Part shown: piece after piece, positions 12,514-22,829 of the stretch | Numbering within the stretch: the first letter of the stretch is position 1 | Layout of the letters: every line of letters starts with the position of its first letter | Source of the DNA: Saccharum officinarum | Taxonomy: Eukaryota > Streptophyta > Magnoliopsida > Poales > Poaceae | Reading direction: 5' to 3' | DNA length: 64,000 bases | NCBI GenBank assembly: GCA_020631735.1 | Contig: CM036209.1 | Coordinates: forward strand, 5,679,451-5,743,450 | Position numbers and translations under genes: made by a program | The notes under the pieces: model-generated | What the model was told of the DNA's origin: nothing | Seen by the model: the letters and a program-made list of their open reading frames with translations, nothing else | Databases searched by the model: none

Positions 12514-13095
12514 TGAGATGCCAGTGAGCTAGCACCTTGGTGATGAGCGATTGACAACACGGTGTGCGTGTGACGTGTCTCTCGGCAGGTTGTGGTTGTA
12601 GGTGACAGGTGGAGATAAGGTACATGCGGCGACGAGTGAAGAACGAGGATAGGATGCCGTGCCGAAGAACCGTGGGGGCTGAGAAGGGCGGATCGAGGCT
12701 TGCGTTCGAGGGACATGCGATCGTGTGGTGTATGTCTACTGTACCTGGCTACATGGTGGGAGGACGTCGAGGGAGGTTTCCAGATTATGCCACAAAATCT
12801 GGGGTTCGCTAGTTGAGCCACAAAGCCATGCATCGTACCGGGATGCTCGTGCGGCGTGCGTTGGCCGAAGATGGAAATTCTGGCGATCGCGATACGATTT
12901 CGGATGGTCGTGCAGCGACATCGAGAGGATCACATCGCAGAGATGGAGGGATCGCGGACATCGCGGAATTTGCCATGGAGGACATAATTGGAATTTACGC
13001 CCCTACGTTGGATTTATTTAGCGTAGGGGGTTATGTGAAAATAGGTCGTGCCATCCTTTGGAGATATAAATATGTGGTACCTAGGGTTGAGAGGG
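12514..13095 (+). mobile_element. Solo-LTR element B, left half
   Basis: Starts TGAGATGCC immediately after GTAGA (12509-12513); the right half ends CTTCA at 46292 and is followed by the same GTAGA (46293-46297). That gives a TG...CA element with a 5-base target duplication. Joined, the halves total about 1.14 kb with no coding sequence, so a solo LTR is the best reading. TATAAATA lies at 13065-13072. A short hairpin lies at 13000-13029. It is interrupted after GAGGG at 13091-13095 by copia element C. Confidence 0.8.
13065..13072 (+). promoter_or_regulatory. TATA box of solo LTR B
   Basis: TATAAATA sits in the left half of the solo LTR. With the plus orientation inferred from the 3' end of the LTR, it would be the element's promoter core. 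No start site is claimed. Confidence 0.45.
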
Positions 13096-13884
13096 TGTAA
13101 GGTCCAAATAGGCTATAGGGGGGGTGAATAGCCTAATTAAAACTTCTACAAGAATTACTTAACCACAAGTTAGTACGAAAGGTGGCGAAGCAAAAGCACT
13201 AGCTCTAACTAATTAAGCAAGCCACCTACACAAGTCTAGTACTAGGCTATTCACTAAACACAACAACAACTACAAGCTAGAAACAAGAAGTAATACAAGA
13301 GAAGAGCTTCGAGTGATTATACCGCCGTGTAGAGATGAGAAGTACCAATCAATCAATCACACAAGAGAAATCCTTGGGAAGAGAATGACACAAGAATTTA
13401 TCCCGAGGTTCACTTGCTTCCCGGCAAGCTACTCCCCATTGTGGTGATACACCCACTTGTCGGTTCACGAGCTAATCGACTATCAAGAGTCGAGCCCTCG
13501 GCGGGTGCCGTACAACCGCACACAAGATGGGGATCCTCCAAGCCACGAGCTCCACTAGAGTATCCAATTTGCGAACTCCCACGGGGAAGGATCAAGAACC
13601 CCTTATAACACTTGGTGAGGGCTCCAACAATCTCCAATTGTGAGCTCAATCACCTCCGCTGCTCCAAGCCGTCTACCGTGTCGGAAAACACGGAAGAGTA
13701 ACAAGAAATCCGCAGCAACTCGAAGATCAAGTGTCTCTAGAATGCAACTCTCAAGCAATGCACTTGAATCTCACTCAAGATGTGCAACTATGCAAAGAGA
13801 TGAGTAGAGGGGTTGTTCTCTAGCTCAAAGTATGTCTCTAGTTCTCAAAATGTGCAAGAGTTACCCTCAAACCCCGGACATGTT

Positions 13885-13894
13885 CTATTTATAG
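13885..13894 (-). promoter_or_regulatory. TATA box in copia C LTR
   Basis: CTATAAATAG on the minus strand, with the same sequence in the 5' LTR at 44641-44650. In the 5' LTR it would drive the element's genomic RNA. It lies just downstream of the CpG-rich repeat array, as expected for a U3 promoter. Confidence 0.6.
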
Positions 13895-13942
13895 CGAAGG
13901 GGTACGTAGCTAGCCGTTAGGAACTTAAACAGCCAAAATCAC

Positions 13943-14300
13943 GCTGACCGGACGCGCTGGTCAAACTGACCGGACACGCCGGTCGCGCAACGGCTAAGTT
14001 GCGAAGCACTGACCGGACGCGCTGGTCGCGCAGACCGGACGCGCTGGTCCCGCAACTGACCGGACACGCTAGTCAAGCCTGAGTAGTGCACAACGAAACA
14101 GTGACCGGACGCGCTGTAGAACTGACCGGACGCCACAGTGCCAGCGTCCGGTTAGAGTCCAGTAAGCTCCCTGAACGACCGGACGCGTCCGGTCGTCAGT
14201 GACCAGACGCGCTGCGCGTCCGATCATCAAGCTGAAACACGCGCAGAAGCTGAACGCTGACCGGACGCGTCCGGTCATACAGAGACCGCGTCCGGTCAAC
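13943..14300. repeat. CpG-rich direct and palindromic repeat array in copia 3' LTR
   Basis: Many copies of ACCGGACGCGCTGGTC and related motifs spaced irregularly. They include the perfect 20-base palindrome CGACCGGACGCGTCCGGTCG at 14176-14195 and half-palindromes elsewhere. The matching array in the 5' LTR (about 44699-45075) has one extra unit near 44803. It lies upstream of the LTR TATA box in element orientation. Confidence 0.85.
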
Positions 14301-14951
14301 TCTGTGACCTCCGTTCGCCTCCGTTTCTTTTCCGACTTCCGGCGCAGTAGAAAATAAACAATTCACTTCTCCAAAAAGCGCCGAATCCTGCCTCGTAAGC
14401 TCGGCGGGAGGGAGAGAGGAACCCAAACCCCTCTCTACCGCTCAAACTCCACCGCCTTCGCAAAAGTGCTAACAACACCAAGTGTAAACCACCATGTGCA
14501 TGTGTGTTAGCATTTCACAATCATTTTCCAAGGCATTATGTTAGCTCTCAACTAGATCCTAATGCATATGCTCAAGAAATTGATCTAGTGGCACTTGATT
14601 TCCGAGCTAACCGTGATTGCCCCTCTTGATTGTCGGCTATGTATCCTAAACCCGGTCAATCACTTCTCTACTCATCTTAGACCGGCAAAAGGAAAACCCT
14701 ATGGTTATACCTTTGCCTTGCGCTCTTAGATCCTTCTTTTCCACTTGATCATCATGTTCCTCATTTTATGTGCATCTCCACCATGATCATCATTTCATGT
14801 CCATGCACCATCTCTTTGTGATCTTGTGGCCACCACTCCTTGCCACATACACCTTCATCACATGTGTTGCTTTTGCCTAACTCAAAACACTTAACACATG
14901 GCATTAGCAACTTGGTGTCATTAATTACCAAAACCAAACTTGGGCTTTCAA

Positions 14952-14964
14952 TCTCCCCCTTTTT
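14952..14964 (-). other. Polypurine tract of copia element C
   Basis: On the minus strand AAAAAGGGGGAGA directly precedes the 3' LTR start TGAAAGCCC. This is the expected plus-strand primer for reverse transcription. Confidence 0.8.
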
Positions 14965-16006
14965 GGTAATTGATGACAACCATCACAAAGATATGAAATG
15001 AAATCAATTTTCAATTTCAATAGTATTAGCTCCCCCTACATATGTGCTTCCATGAGTTTGGTTCAATTGTGCACATATGTATGGATTTGAATTTTGGGAG
15101 AGTTACTACTATCAAATTGATGCTAAGGTATATAGAATGGACCTTTGAAGCGTGATACCAATCGGAGTTGCCTTTATATACCATCCTTAGCATCGATGTA
15201 GCTAGACACCACTTGTAATACATCACTTGTAAAGATCACAAACACTAAAGTACCCCGTGAGATCAACATTATAAGCAAGGGTGTCTAGGTACCACTTGTA
15301 AAGCTACTCTTAACAAATCATCATTCAAGTTCTATTTCTAGTAATCACCATACAATCATGAATATGAATTTAAGCTTTGCAATGCAACAATTCATCATGT
15401 TAATGCACATACAAATGCAACAAATAATTCATGAGCTTGCTCCCCCTACTTGTGTGCTCAATTTTAATTGATTCTTTGATTTCTCTCCCCCCTTATTTTA
15501 TCTTTCTCCCTCTTTGCAATTTAACTTTTTTTTATCTTTGTGACTTTTCTCTCCCCCTTTGTCAACAATCACCAAAAAGGTGCCAATTTTAGTGAAAATT
15601 AAGTCAATCAATATGAGGGAGTCCAAATTATGGTTCAATCTAGATCACTTGCCTAGAATATGTAATTCGGTTTGATCTAAGGACAAGCTTCTTCACACCT
15701 CATAAAGTATAAGGGTTATCTTGACCATGTTGAATTAGACATCATGAGCTCATTTTCTAGATTCAACACTAGGTTTGCAAGCCCACAAATATGTCATATG
15801 CTACCACTAGATCAAATAAACATAGAAGCAATAGTGGTACCATACATACATCAAAATCATTTGATTTCCATGAATGAGCCTATTTGTCATGCAAATATGT
15901 CAATATGTTCTAAACATGTCCTTAGCAAAGTATGAATGATATGACAAACAACTTTACCTTGCTATGTCGGAGGAGAGGCATGTCATATAAGAATGTGGGG
16001 GTGCAC
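14965..16006 (-). other. Non-coding 3' segment of copia element C
   Basis: About 1 kb between the RNase H end and the polypurine tract. It has no long open frame and no envelope-like protein. Several further purine-rich runs on the minus strand (near 15480-15560) resemble secondary polypurine tracts. Confidence 0.6.
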
Positions 16007-18101
16007 TTATTTCAAGTTAGAGAAGTCAAGTATGTTCAATTCATTCTTCAACTTGTAAAATCTCTTTTCATCAAGTGGCTTTGTGAATATGTCGGCTAAT
16101 TGATCTTCGGTGCCAATGCTCTCAATGCTAATATCACTCTTTTGTTGATGGTCTCTTATGAAGTGATGCCTTATGTCAATGTGCTTGGTTCTTGAATGTT
16201 GAACCGGATTTTGAGTCATCTTGATAGCACTTTCATTGTCACAAAACAATGACACATTCTTGAACTTGATTCCAAAATCACTCAAAGTTGCCTTCATCCA
16301 AAGCAATTGTGCACAACAACTACCGGCACTAACGTATTCGACCTCGGTGGTAGATAGTGCAACACTATTTTATTTCTTTGATGACCATAAAATAAGAGAC
16401 CTTCCAAGCAATTGACAAGTGCCACTTGTGCTCATTCTATCAATCTTGCATCCACCACAGTCGGAGTCCGAATATCCAATCAACTCAAAATTAGACCCCT
16501 TTGAAAACCATAATCCAACATCATGAGTGCCCTTTAGATATCTCAATATCCTCTTGGTTGCTTTCAAGTGACTTTCTCTAGGTGAAGCTTGATATCTTGC
16601 ACACTTACACACACTAAACATCACATCCGGCCTAGAAGCGGTGACATAGAGCAAACTTCCAATCATAGACCGGTATTGCTTTTGATCTACCATGTTGTCA
16701 CTAGCATCAACACTCAATTGATCATTTGTGCCCATTGGTGTACTCATTTGCTTAGCATCTTGCAATCCAAACTTCTTGATCATGTCCTTGATGTACTTGC
16801 CTTGACTTACAAAAGTGCCATTCTTCATTTGCTTGATTTGAAGTCCAAGGAAGTAACTAAGCTCTCCAATCATAGACATCTCAAACTCATTAGCCATCAT
16901 ATTTCCAAACTCTTCACAAAAGTCTTGGTTAGTTGATCCAAAGATAATGTCATCTACATAGATTTGCAATACAAACAAGTCATTTCCAAGTTTCTTGGTG
17001 AAGAGAGTGGTGTCAACCTTTCCCATCTTGAACCCTTTAGAGAGAAGAAAGTCCCTCAATCTCTCATACCATGCCCTAGGGGCTTGCTTCAAACCATACA
17101 ATACCTTCTTTAGCTTATAAACATGGTCGGGCTTCTTATCATCTTCAAAACCAGGAGGTTGCTCAACATAGACTTCTTCATTGATGTAGCCATTGAGAAA
17201 TGCACTCTTGACATCCATTTGATAAAGCTTGATGTTGTGTGCACAAGCATATGCTAATAAGATTCTAATAGCCTCCAATCTTGCAACGGGTGCATATGTT
17301 TCTCCAAAATCAAGACCCTCAACTTGAGTGTATCCTTGTGCTACTAATCTTGCTTTGTTTCTCACAACTACACCATCTTGATCTTGCTTGTTTCTAAAGA
17401 CCCACTTAGTACCAATCACATTGTAGTTTTTCGGCCTTTCAACAAGTTTTCAAACTTGATTTCTAGTGAAGTTGTTTAGCTCTTCATGCATGACATTTAC
17501 CCAATCAGAATCCTTCAATGCATCTTCTATCTTCTTTGGTTCTTCTAATGAGACAAATGAGTAATGCTCACAAAATGATGCTAGCTTTGATCTAGTTTGA
17601 ACACCACTTTGAATTCCACCAATGATTTGATTCAATAGATGATCTCTTACAATGCTAGTAGGTTGGAGCATTGGGAGTTGATTGCTTCCACTTGTTTGAC
17701 CTTGAATTTGAGCTTCATCATGAGTACCGCTAGAGCTTGCTTGATTTGTATCAATTTGCACACTTTAGTTGATCACATGAATATCATCATCATCAACTTG
17801 CCTTGGCCTAACATCACCAATGTACATGTTCTTCATTGCATTTGACAATTGATCTCCTCTCACATCATCAAGGTTTTGAGCTTCATTTTGAGACCCTTGG
17901 GTTTCATCAAACTCAACATCATGAACTTCTTCCAAGGTGCCATTTGTGAGATTCCAAACTTTATATGCTTTGCTTGTGGTAGAATAACCAAGTAAGAATC
18001 ATTCATCATATTTCTTTTCAAACTTGCTCAATCTAGTACCTTTCTTGAGAATATAGCATTTGCAACCAAACACTCTAAAGTATGCAAGGTTAGGCTTTCT
18101 T
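16007..18101 (-). pseudogene. Copia C pol, 3' part: integrase end, reverse transcriptase, RNase H
   Basis: In coding order: integrase C-terminal region (AYFRVFGCKCYIL, then LLGYS), a variable linker, RT beginning at [10 protein letters not shown] (about 17415) with [19 protein letters not shown] and the catalytic YVDD at 16949-16960, then RNase H with the DSDCGG and DNESAI blocks and the conserved tail TKHIDIRHHFIRD...DIFTKPL. Stops include a TGA near 18000, a TAA at the end of the linker near 17764, a TGA near 17447 where family members usually have Trp, and a TAA after SSKK near 16369 where Gln is usual. The last two fit single transitions. Not functional as read. Confidence 0.9.
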
Positions 18102-21100
18102 TGTAACACCCTTGGGTGTTAAGCATGCATTAGCATTTCAAAGCATAAAGCATTCAACATCATTTCATGACTAGCATTGCATGAAATATAGCTCTTTTAA
18201 ATTTAAACTTGAAAAGCAAATAATTAGAACCCTAACTTTGATGTAAGTGCCAAAAAAGTAGTATACTTTTGGGTATTAGCAATTTTAAATAATCTAGAAT
18301 AAATTAACATGATTTTTGGAGCAATTCTTGAATTCAAGTTTTTCTCAAATTTTGTTTTAAAAATATTCTAAACAAATAAATTTTTAATTAGCAATTTAGC
18401 TTTAAATCCTAAATTCAAAATCTATTGAGAATTTTGAAAAATGCCCTACATGAAAGTTGTAGAGAATAAAATTTTGAACAACTTTTATTTTGGGCCAGAA
18501 TTCTGAAAACCTCTTTTTCATCTCCAAATTCAATTTTGAAACAAATAAGGAAATCTGAAAATATTATTTATAAAGGAAAATTCGTTTTCACCCTACTAGG
18601 CCGCGGCCTCCTTTTTGGCCCAGTGACTCTGGCAGCCCGGCCCATAGCCCCGCAACGGCGTCCTCCTGCGCGCGCCCGCGCGTGATGCCGTGGCGCCGCG
18701 GCAGAGCTCGGCCCTGTGGCCCCCGCAGCACCGCGCTCTGTTACCCCCCCTCCGCGCGCTCGTCCGCCTCGGCTGCTCCCTCCATTCCCTCCTCTCGCCC
18801 CGCCAGCAGCAGCAGCAGCAGCGCACCGCCACGCCATCACCGGCTCCCGGAGCTCCGCCACTGCCGTTCGCGCTCGTGGCTGCTTCTCCGACCGATTCCT
18901 CCCGGCCTCAGCTCCGCCCCGCTTCCCTCCACCGCGTGCGCGCCTCCACTCCGCCGCTTGAGCTCAGGTGAGGGCCAATTGGCCGCCCCCCTCCTCCACT
19001 GCCGCCATGGCCGGAGCTCCCTGGCCCTTCATGCCTCCTCCGGTCTTGAGCATCCGCTTCCCCTTCGCCTAGCGGTGCTCGCGCTCGCCTTCTCGGCCGT
19101 CCCCGTGGCCTGCATTGGCCGGCCGACGAGCTCCAGCGCCGCTGTGCCACCATCTCCGCCGGCGAGCCTCCTCCGGAGCTCCCGCGCCGCTCGGAGTTGG
19201 TGCGCTGGGTGCGTCTCGGTGCGGGGAGCACGTTGGTGCCCTCCCCGTCGCCGGAGACCTCACCGGTGGCGAGTTCGCCACCGGTCAGCGCCTCCCCCGC
19301 GCTGCTCTGGCTGGCCGGTGGGTCCGTTGACCCATGGGTCCCGCGTGTCAGCGCGTGTGGGTGCACTGCACCGGGTGTATTCAGCGTTTTCACCGGCGAA
19401 TTTTTAAAAGAATTAAGGAAAATGATTTCTCAGAATTATGAAACAGCTTTGAAAAATCATATCTCAAGATTTATAGCTCCAAAAATCATGAAACAAAGTT
19501 TGAAATGTTCCTCTTGAATAGATCTACAGTTTAAAAATAGCTCATGTTAATTTTGTGACACTTTGCTGTGCAAATTTATTTAATTGCTATAAATGCTGAT
19601 ATCTTAGAAAATATGTAGTAAATAAAATAATGAAGGGAAAAATGTGATTCTTGTTGCTTTAATCTTTATTAGTGATGTACTTTCTAGGAAAAATATTAGT
19701 GAAGCATGTTCTGTGAGAAATTTTTGAAGTGTAGTTCAAATGCTTTTAATTGATAATCTTTGTTATTTTTAGTAGAGGGCTAAATTTGTATAGAACATAC
19801 ATGTGATAATTTTTGTAGTATGTTAGTTTACTGTTGGTAACATAGGAAAAATATGAAATCTGTTGTTTGATACTTTTTCTAGTACAAAATAATTTCATGC
19901 TCATATTTAGGCTATAACTTGTTTATTTTGTACAGACAGTTTTACATAGGCAATTCTCATGAAAATTTAGTAGTAGGTTAGTTAGGGTAAGAGTAATCTA
20001 CTGTAATTTTTGTAGATTTTTATCTACACCAGAAATAGGTGTTGCTGTGTAACCCTAGTTAAATAGGGAATAAAAGATTATTCTTTATGAGAAATTAAGA
20101 GAAATAAAATATGTTTGGTGTATCTTTGAAGCATCATTATGCCTTGCTGATGTTGTGGTTGAGTTAGGTTGGTAAGCTTTGGTAGCTTAGGTTCACTTGT
20201 ATGTGTAGATGATAGGCTAACTAATAGAAGAATAAGGTGCATGTTTTAGGGTATATGTTCTTAGATGACGTGGACTACCTTGTAGAAGAAATAGTTATAT
20301 TCAAACTGCTCATTCTATGTGCTCACCTGCATCTCATGTCATCAAAGCACTCCACCACAATTCAATGCATCATTCGCATGTTTACTTATGCACTTGCATC
20401 ATACAGGATCACAGGAAGAGTCGCAGGTAGCAGTATAGGAGGAGTAGGATTGGACGTATCAGCAGGAGCCCCAGGCACAGGAGGTGCCCGAGGAGGAAGA
20501 GTCAGGCGAGGAGCTACCAGAGTGTGTCGACCACCATCCTAGCTCGTTCGAAAGAGGCAAGCCCCGGAGCATTTTAAATCTCCTATTTTATAAAAGTTGT
20601 TCCTTACTACATGAACTATAGTTATATATATAGTTGCATTAAGTTATAGGAGTTGAGTGAAACCGTTGTTGCATTTTTACCTTGGCCATCGGATTATCTT
20701 TCACCCTGTTAGGTCAGGATCAAGTAAATTGCTTAGCCATGCTTAGACTGGTAGAAGTCGGGTGATTTATTGTCATCTGCGAGTTATAGGTGGATACCGG
20801 GTTATGGTTAGCTGTAATTATGATCATAAAAAGTAACCAAGTGTTGATGGATAAACGAAGACCGGGCGGAGTCTTATAGGGTTTTGGACTATAGTGATTC
20901 CGTCTGTGTCGATTAAGGACCGATCGTTGCTCGTCCCTCTTGTCATGTTGAACGCATGCCTCACATTTAGCTGGCCGAATAAAGTACCTTTCGACCGCGA
21001 AGCTAGTGACACTTTTCGAGCCGGGATAAACTCGGGTTGGCAGACTAGTGTTGAAGGGGGTGTAACTGGGACGCGAAGAGTGAGCCCAAGGTGCGTCCTG

Positions 21101-22044
21101 GCAGTCGGGCGGTCCCTGGGTAGTGCGATCCATGATTGTTATCCCGCGGCTTCTTGGAAAGTGTCATTGGTGATCTACGCGACCCTGACGGGGGAAAGCA
21201 GGGTTTGTGTGAGGAATAAATCTCCAGCTGGATAGGAATTCGATTCGAATCGCCGTCGCTCCCGGTTAGTGAGCACTTGACTCGAGCTATGGCATCGTAG
21301 TAACATTAATGGAACACTGATGGTTAAGTGAATGATGTTGGAAATGCTAAACCTGATATGGTAATCTAGATTGTTAATGATAAATCAAGTGATTGTTTTA
21401 GCAATAGGTGCTTACCTAGCTTGAATAGGTTATACTAAAAGTGATGCAAAAAGTACTGGTATAGTTTTTCATAACAACTTATGCTTTTCACAAATGAGTC
21501 AAGCCAGTCCAATCTATAAAGCCTTGCATGATCCTTGGTGTCCTTTATTTCTGGTTTATGACGGGTAAGTCTAGCTGAGTACATTCTCGTACTCAGGGCG
21601 TTGTTCCCATTGTTGTTGCAGATGGTCAGATGTACTATGGGTACTGCTCCAACTATCTGTATCTAGCGATGGTCGACAACTAGGACCTTGGACAAGGGTC
21701 ACTCTGTTCGTCTTATCTAATGCTTTTGTGGACCATGACTATCTACTGGCACTGTATTTGAACTAAGTGTGTGTGTAAAACTACTTGCTTCCGCTATGTT
21801 ATTTTGAACTATGTTGTAATAACTTTTATTCCGAACTCCGATGTACTCCACTTTTATTGTGAACTCTATGTATCATGTGAACTGTGGCTGCTAAATCAGT
21901 ACGATCTTGGTTGTATGTTGGTTGGTTTGAAATCCCTCGTGATTTCACGGAATCTCGGGTTATACGGGTTTAAGTTTGATAAATTAACCGTCTCGGTGGA
22001 AGATTTTCTTACTTAATCTCGTATAATTATGTTGATCCGTTACA
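18102..22044 (+). repeat. LTR1 of element D
   Basis: 3943-base LTR, TGTAACACCC to CCGTTACA, closely matching LTR3. It has an AT-rich first 0.5 kb, a GC-rich island at about 18590-19400 with a (CAG)n run, then an AT-rich remainder. A short acidic coding-like stretch at about 20407-20540 is interrupted by stops here. The last part (about 21560-21660) contains GGGTAAGTCTAG and TTGTTGTTGCAG, which resemble splice signals. Confidence 0.93.
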
Positions 22045-22046
22045 GC

Positions 22047-22058
22047 TGGCATCGGAGC
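22047..22058 (+). other. Primer-binding site, element D internal 1
   Basis: TGGCATCGGAGC two bases after the LTR1 end resembles the initiator-Met tRNA complement TGGTATCAGAGC used by many plant LTR retrotransposons, with two differences. The same site follows LTR2 at 29953-29964. Confidence 0.7.
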
Positions 22059-22829
22059 ATGGTTTAGCATGTTACTGTTCACATGGGTATTTAAAAACAA
22101 AATTGTGTTTTCAACTAAGCTTTTAAATTTAAGTGTGTGCCAGTGGTCATATCCTTTATGCCCAATAAGGACTCTAGGTGGCTTAATTAAGTACTAACTT
22201 GGGGGTTTGCATCATATTTTAAATTTCGTCGCTCATACGGCGTGCTATTGTATGAGTGCCATTCAATTGAGTGGTAATGTATGGATCAATTCCCTCTACG
22301 CCCTGGTAAGTGAGAGTTGTGAGAGCATGGTCGGATACACTGCCGATCTAGGGGAGTGCTTATGTGATACCGAAATACTTACGTGCCATGCGCATGTTCG
22401 TATGAGGGTATTCAAATTGTGGGGACTTCCGTCATGCGGTGACGATGCCGTCAATAGGACGATGATTCGGGTAGTTGTTACCGTTATACTCGTATCTGGG
22501 GATGTGTGTAGAGTGAGTAACTTACTTTACTGGTTTCTTGCATATTTTCATACTGTGAGGTTTGGGCTAAAGTGACTTTCTACAGGTACATAACAACGCT
22601 TTCGAGTAGTACGTATTAGTTACGTTACAAGAGATCGTTGTATGCCACCGTTTATTCCGTTAGTAGTTATTAGTTTTCTAAGTTTGTGAGGACGTACGGA
22701 ACGTGCATGTATCATGTTGTGCATTTCATTCATGGCATTGTTCCTCCCCTTATAAGTTGATTATCTCATTTCGATAAAAATACCAACTTAAAAATCTGTT
22801 CTCACCATGGTAATAAAATTTTGCTACAG
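22059..22829 (+). other. Untranslated leader of element D internal 1
   Basis: About 770 bases between the primer-binding site and ORF0 with no convincing protein. It contains a strong donor-like CTG|GTAAGTGAGAG (junction 22305/22306) and ends in TTTTGCTACAG just before the ORF0 ATG. This arrangement allows a leader intron. The copy-2 leader (29965-30729) keeps both signals. Confidence 0.55.

Larger units (their letters stand above)
13096..14950 (-). repeat. 3' LTR of copia element C
   Basis: In element orientation it runs TGAAAGCCC to CCTTACA. It is nearly identical to the 5' LTR at 43852-45725 apart from scattered base changes and one repeat-unit length difference. It contains a CpG-rich array of GACCGGACGCGC-type motifs at about 13943-14300 and a minus-strand TATA box, CTATAAATAG, at 13885-13894. 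Confidence 0.93.

Noticed and set aside
13943..14300. CRISPR-like array of short repeats
   Set aside because: Units are irregularly spaced and degenerate, the sequence is inside an LTR of a plant retrotransposon, and the same array is in the partner LTR.
15026..16006. Envelope-like gene between RNase H and the 3' LTR of copia C
   Set aside because: Some SIRE-like elements have one, but no frame longer than about 70 codons and no signal peptide or membrane segment is present here.
18682..19407. Overlapping open frames of up to 241 codons in the GC-rich part of LTR1
   Set aside because: Open in several frames and on both strands because GC-rich DNA has few stops; no domain, and the frames are not preserved between LTR1 and LTR3.
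20720..21133. Minus-strand open frame in LTR1 (also 39512-39791)
   Set aside because: Open by chance within the LTR, not flanked by coding signals, and the frame is not the same length in LTR3.
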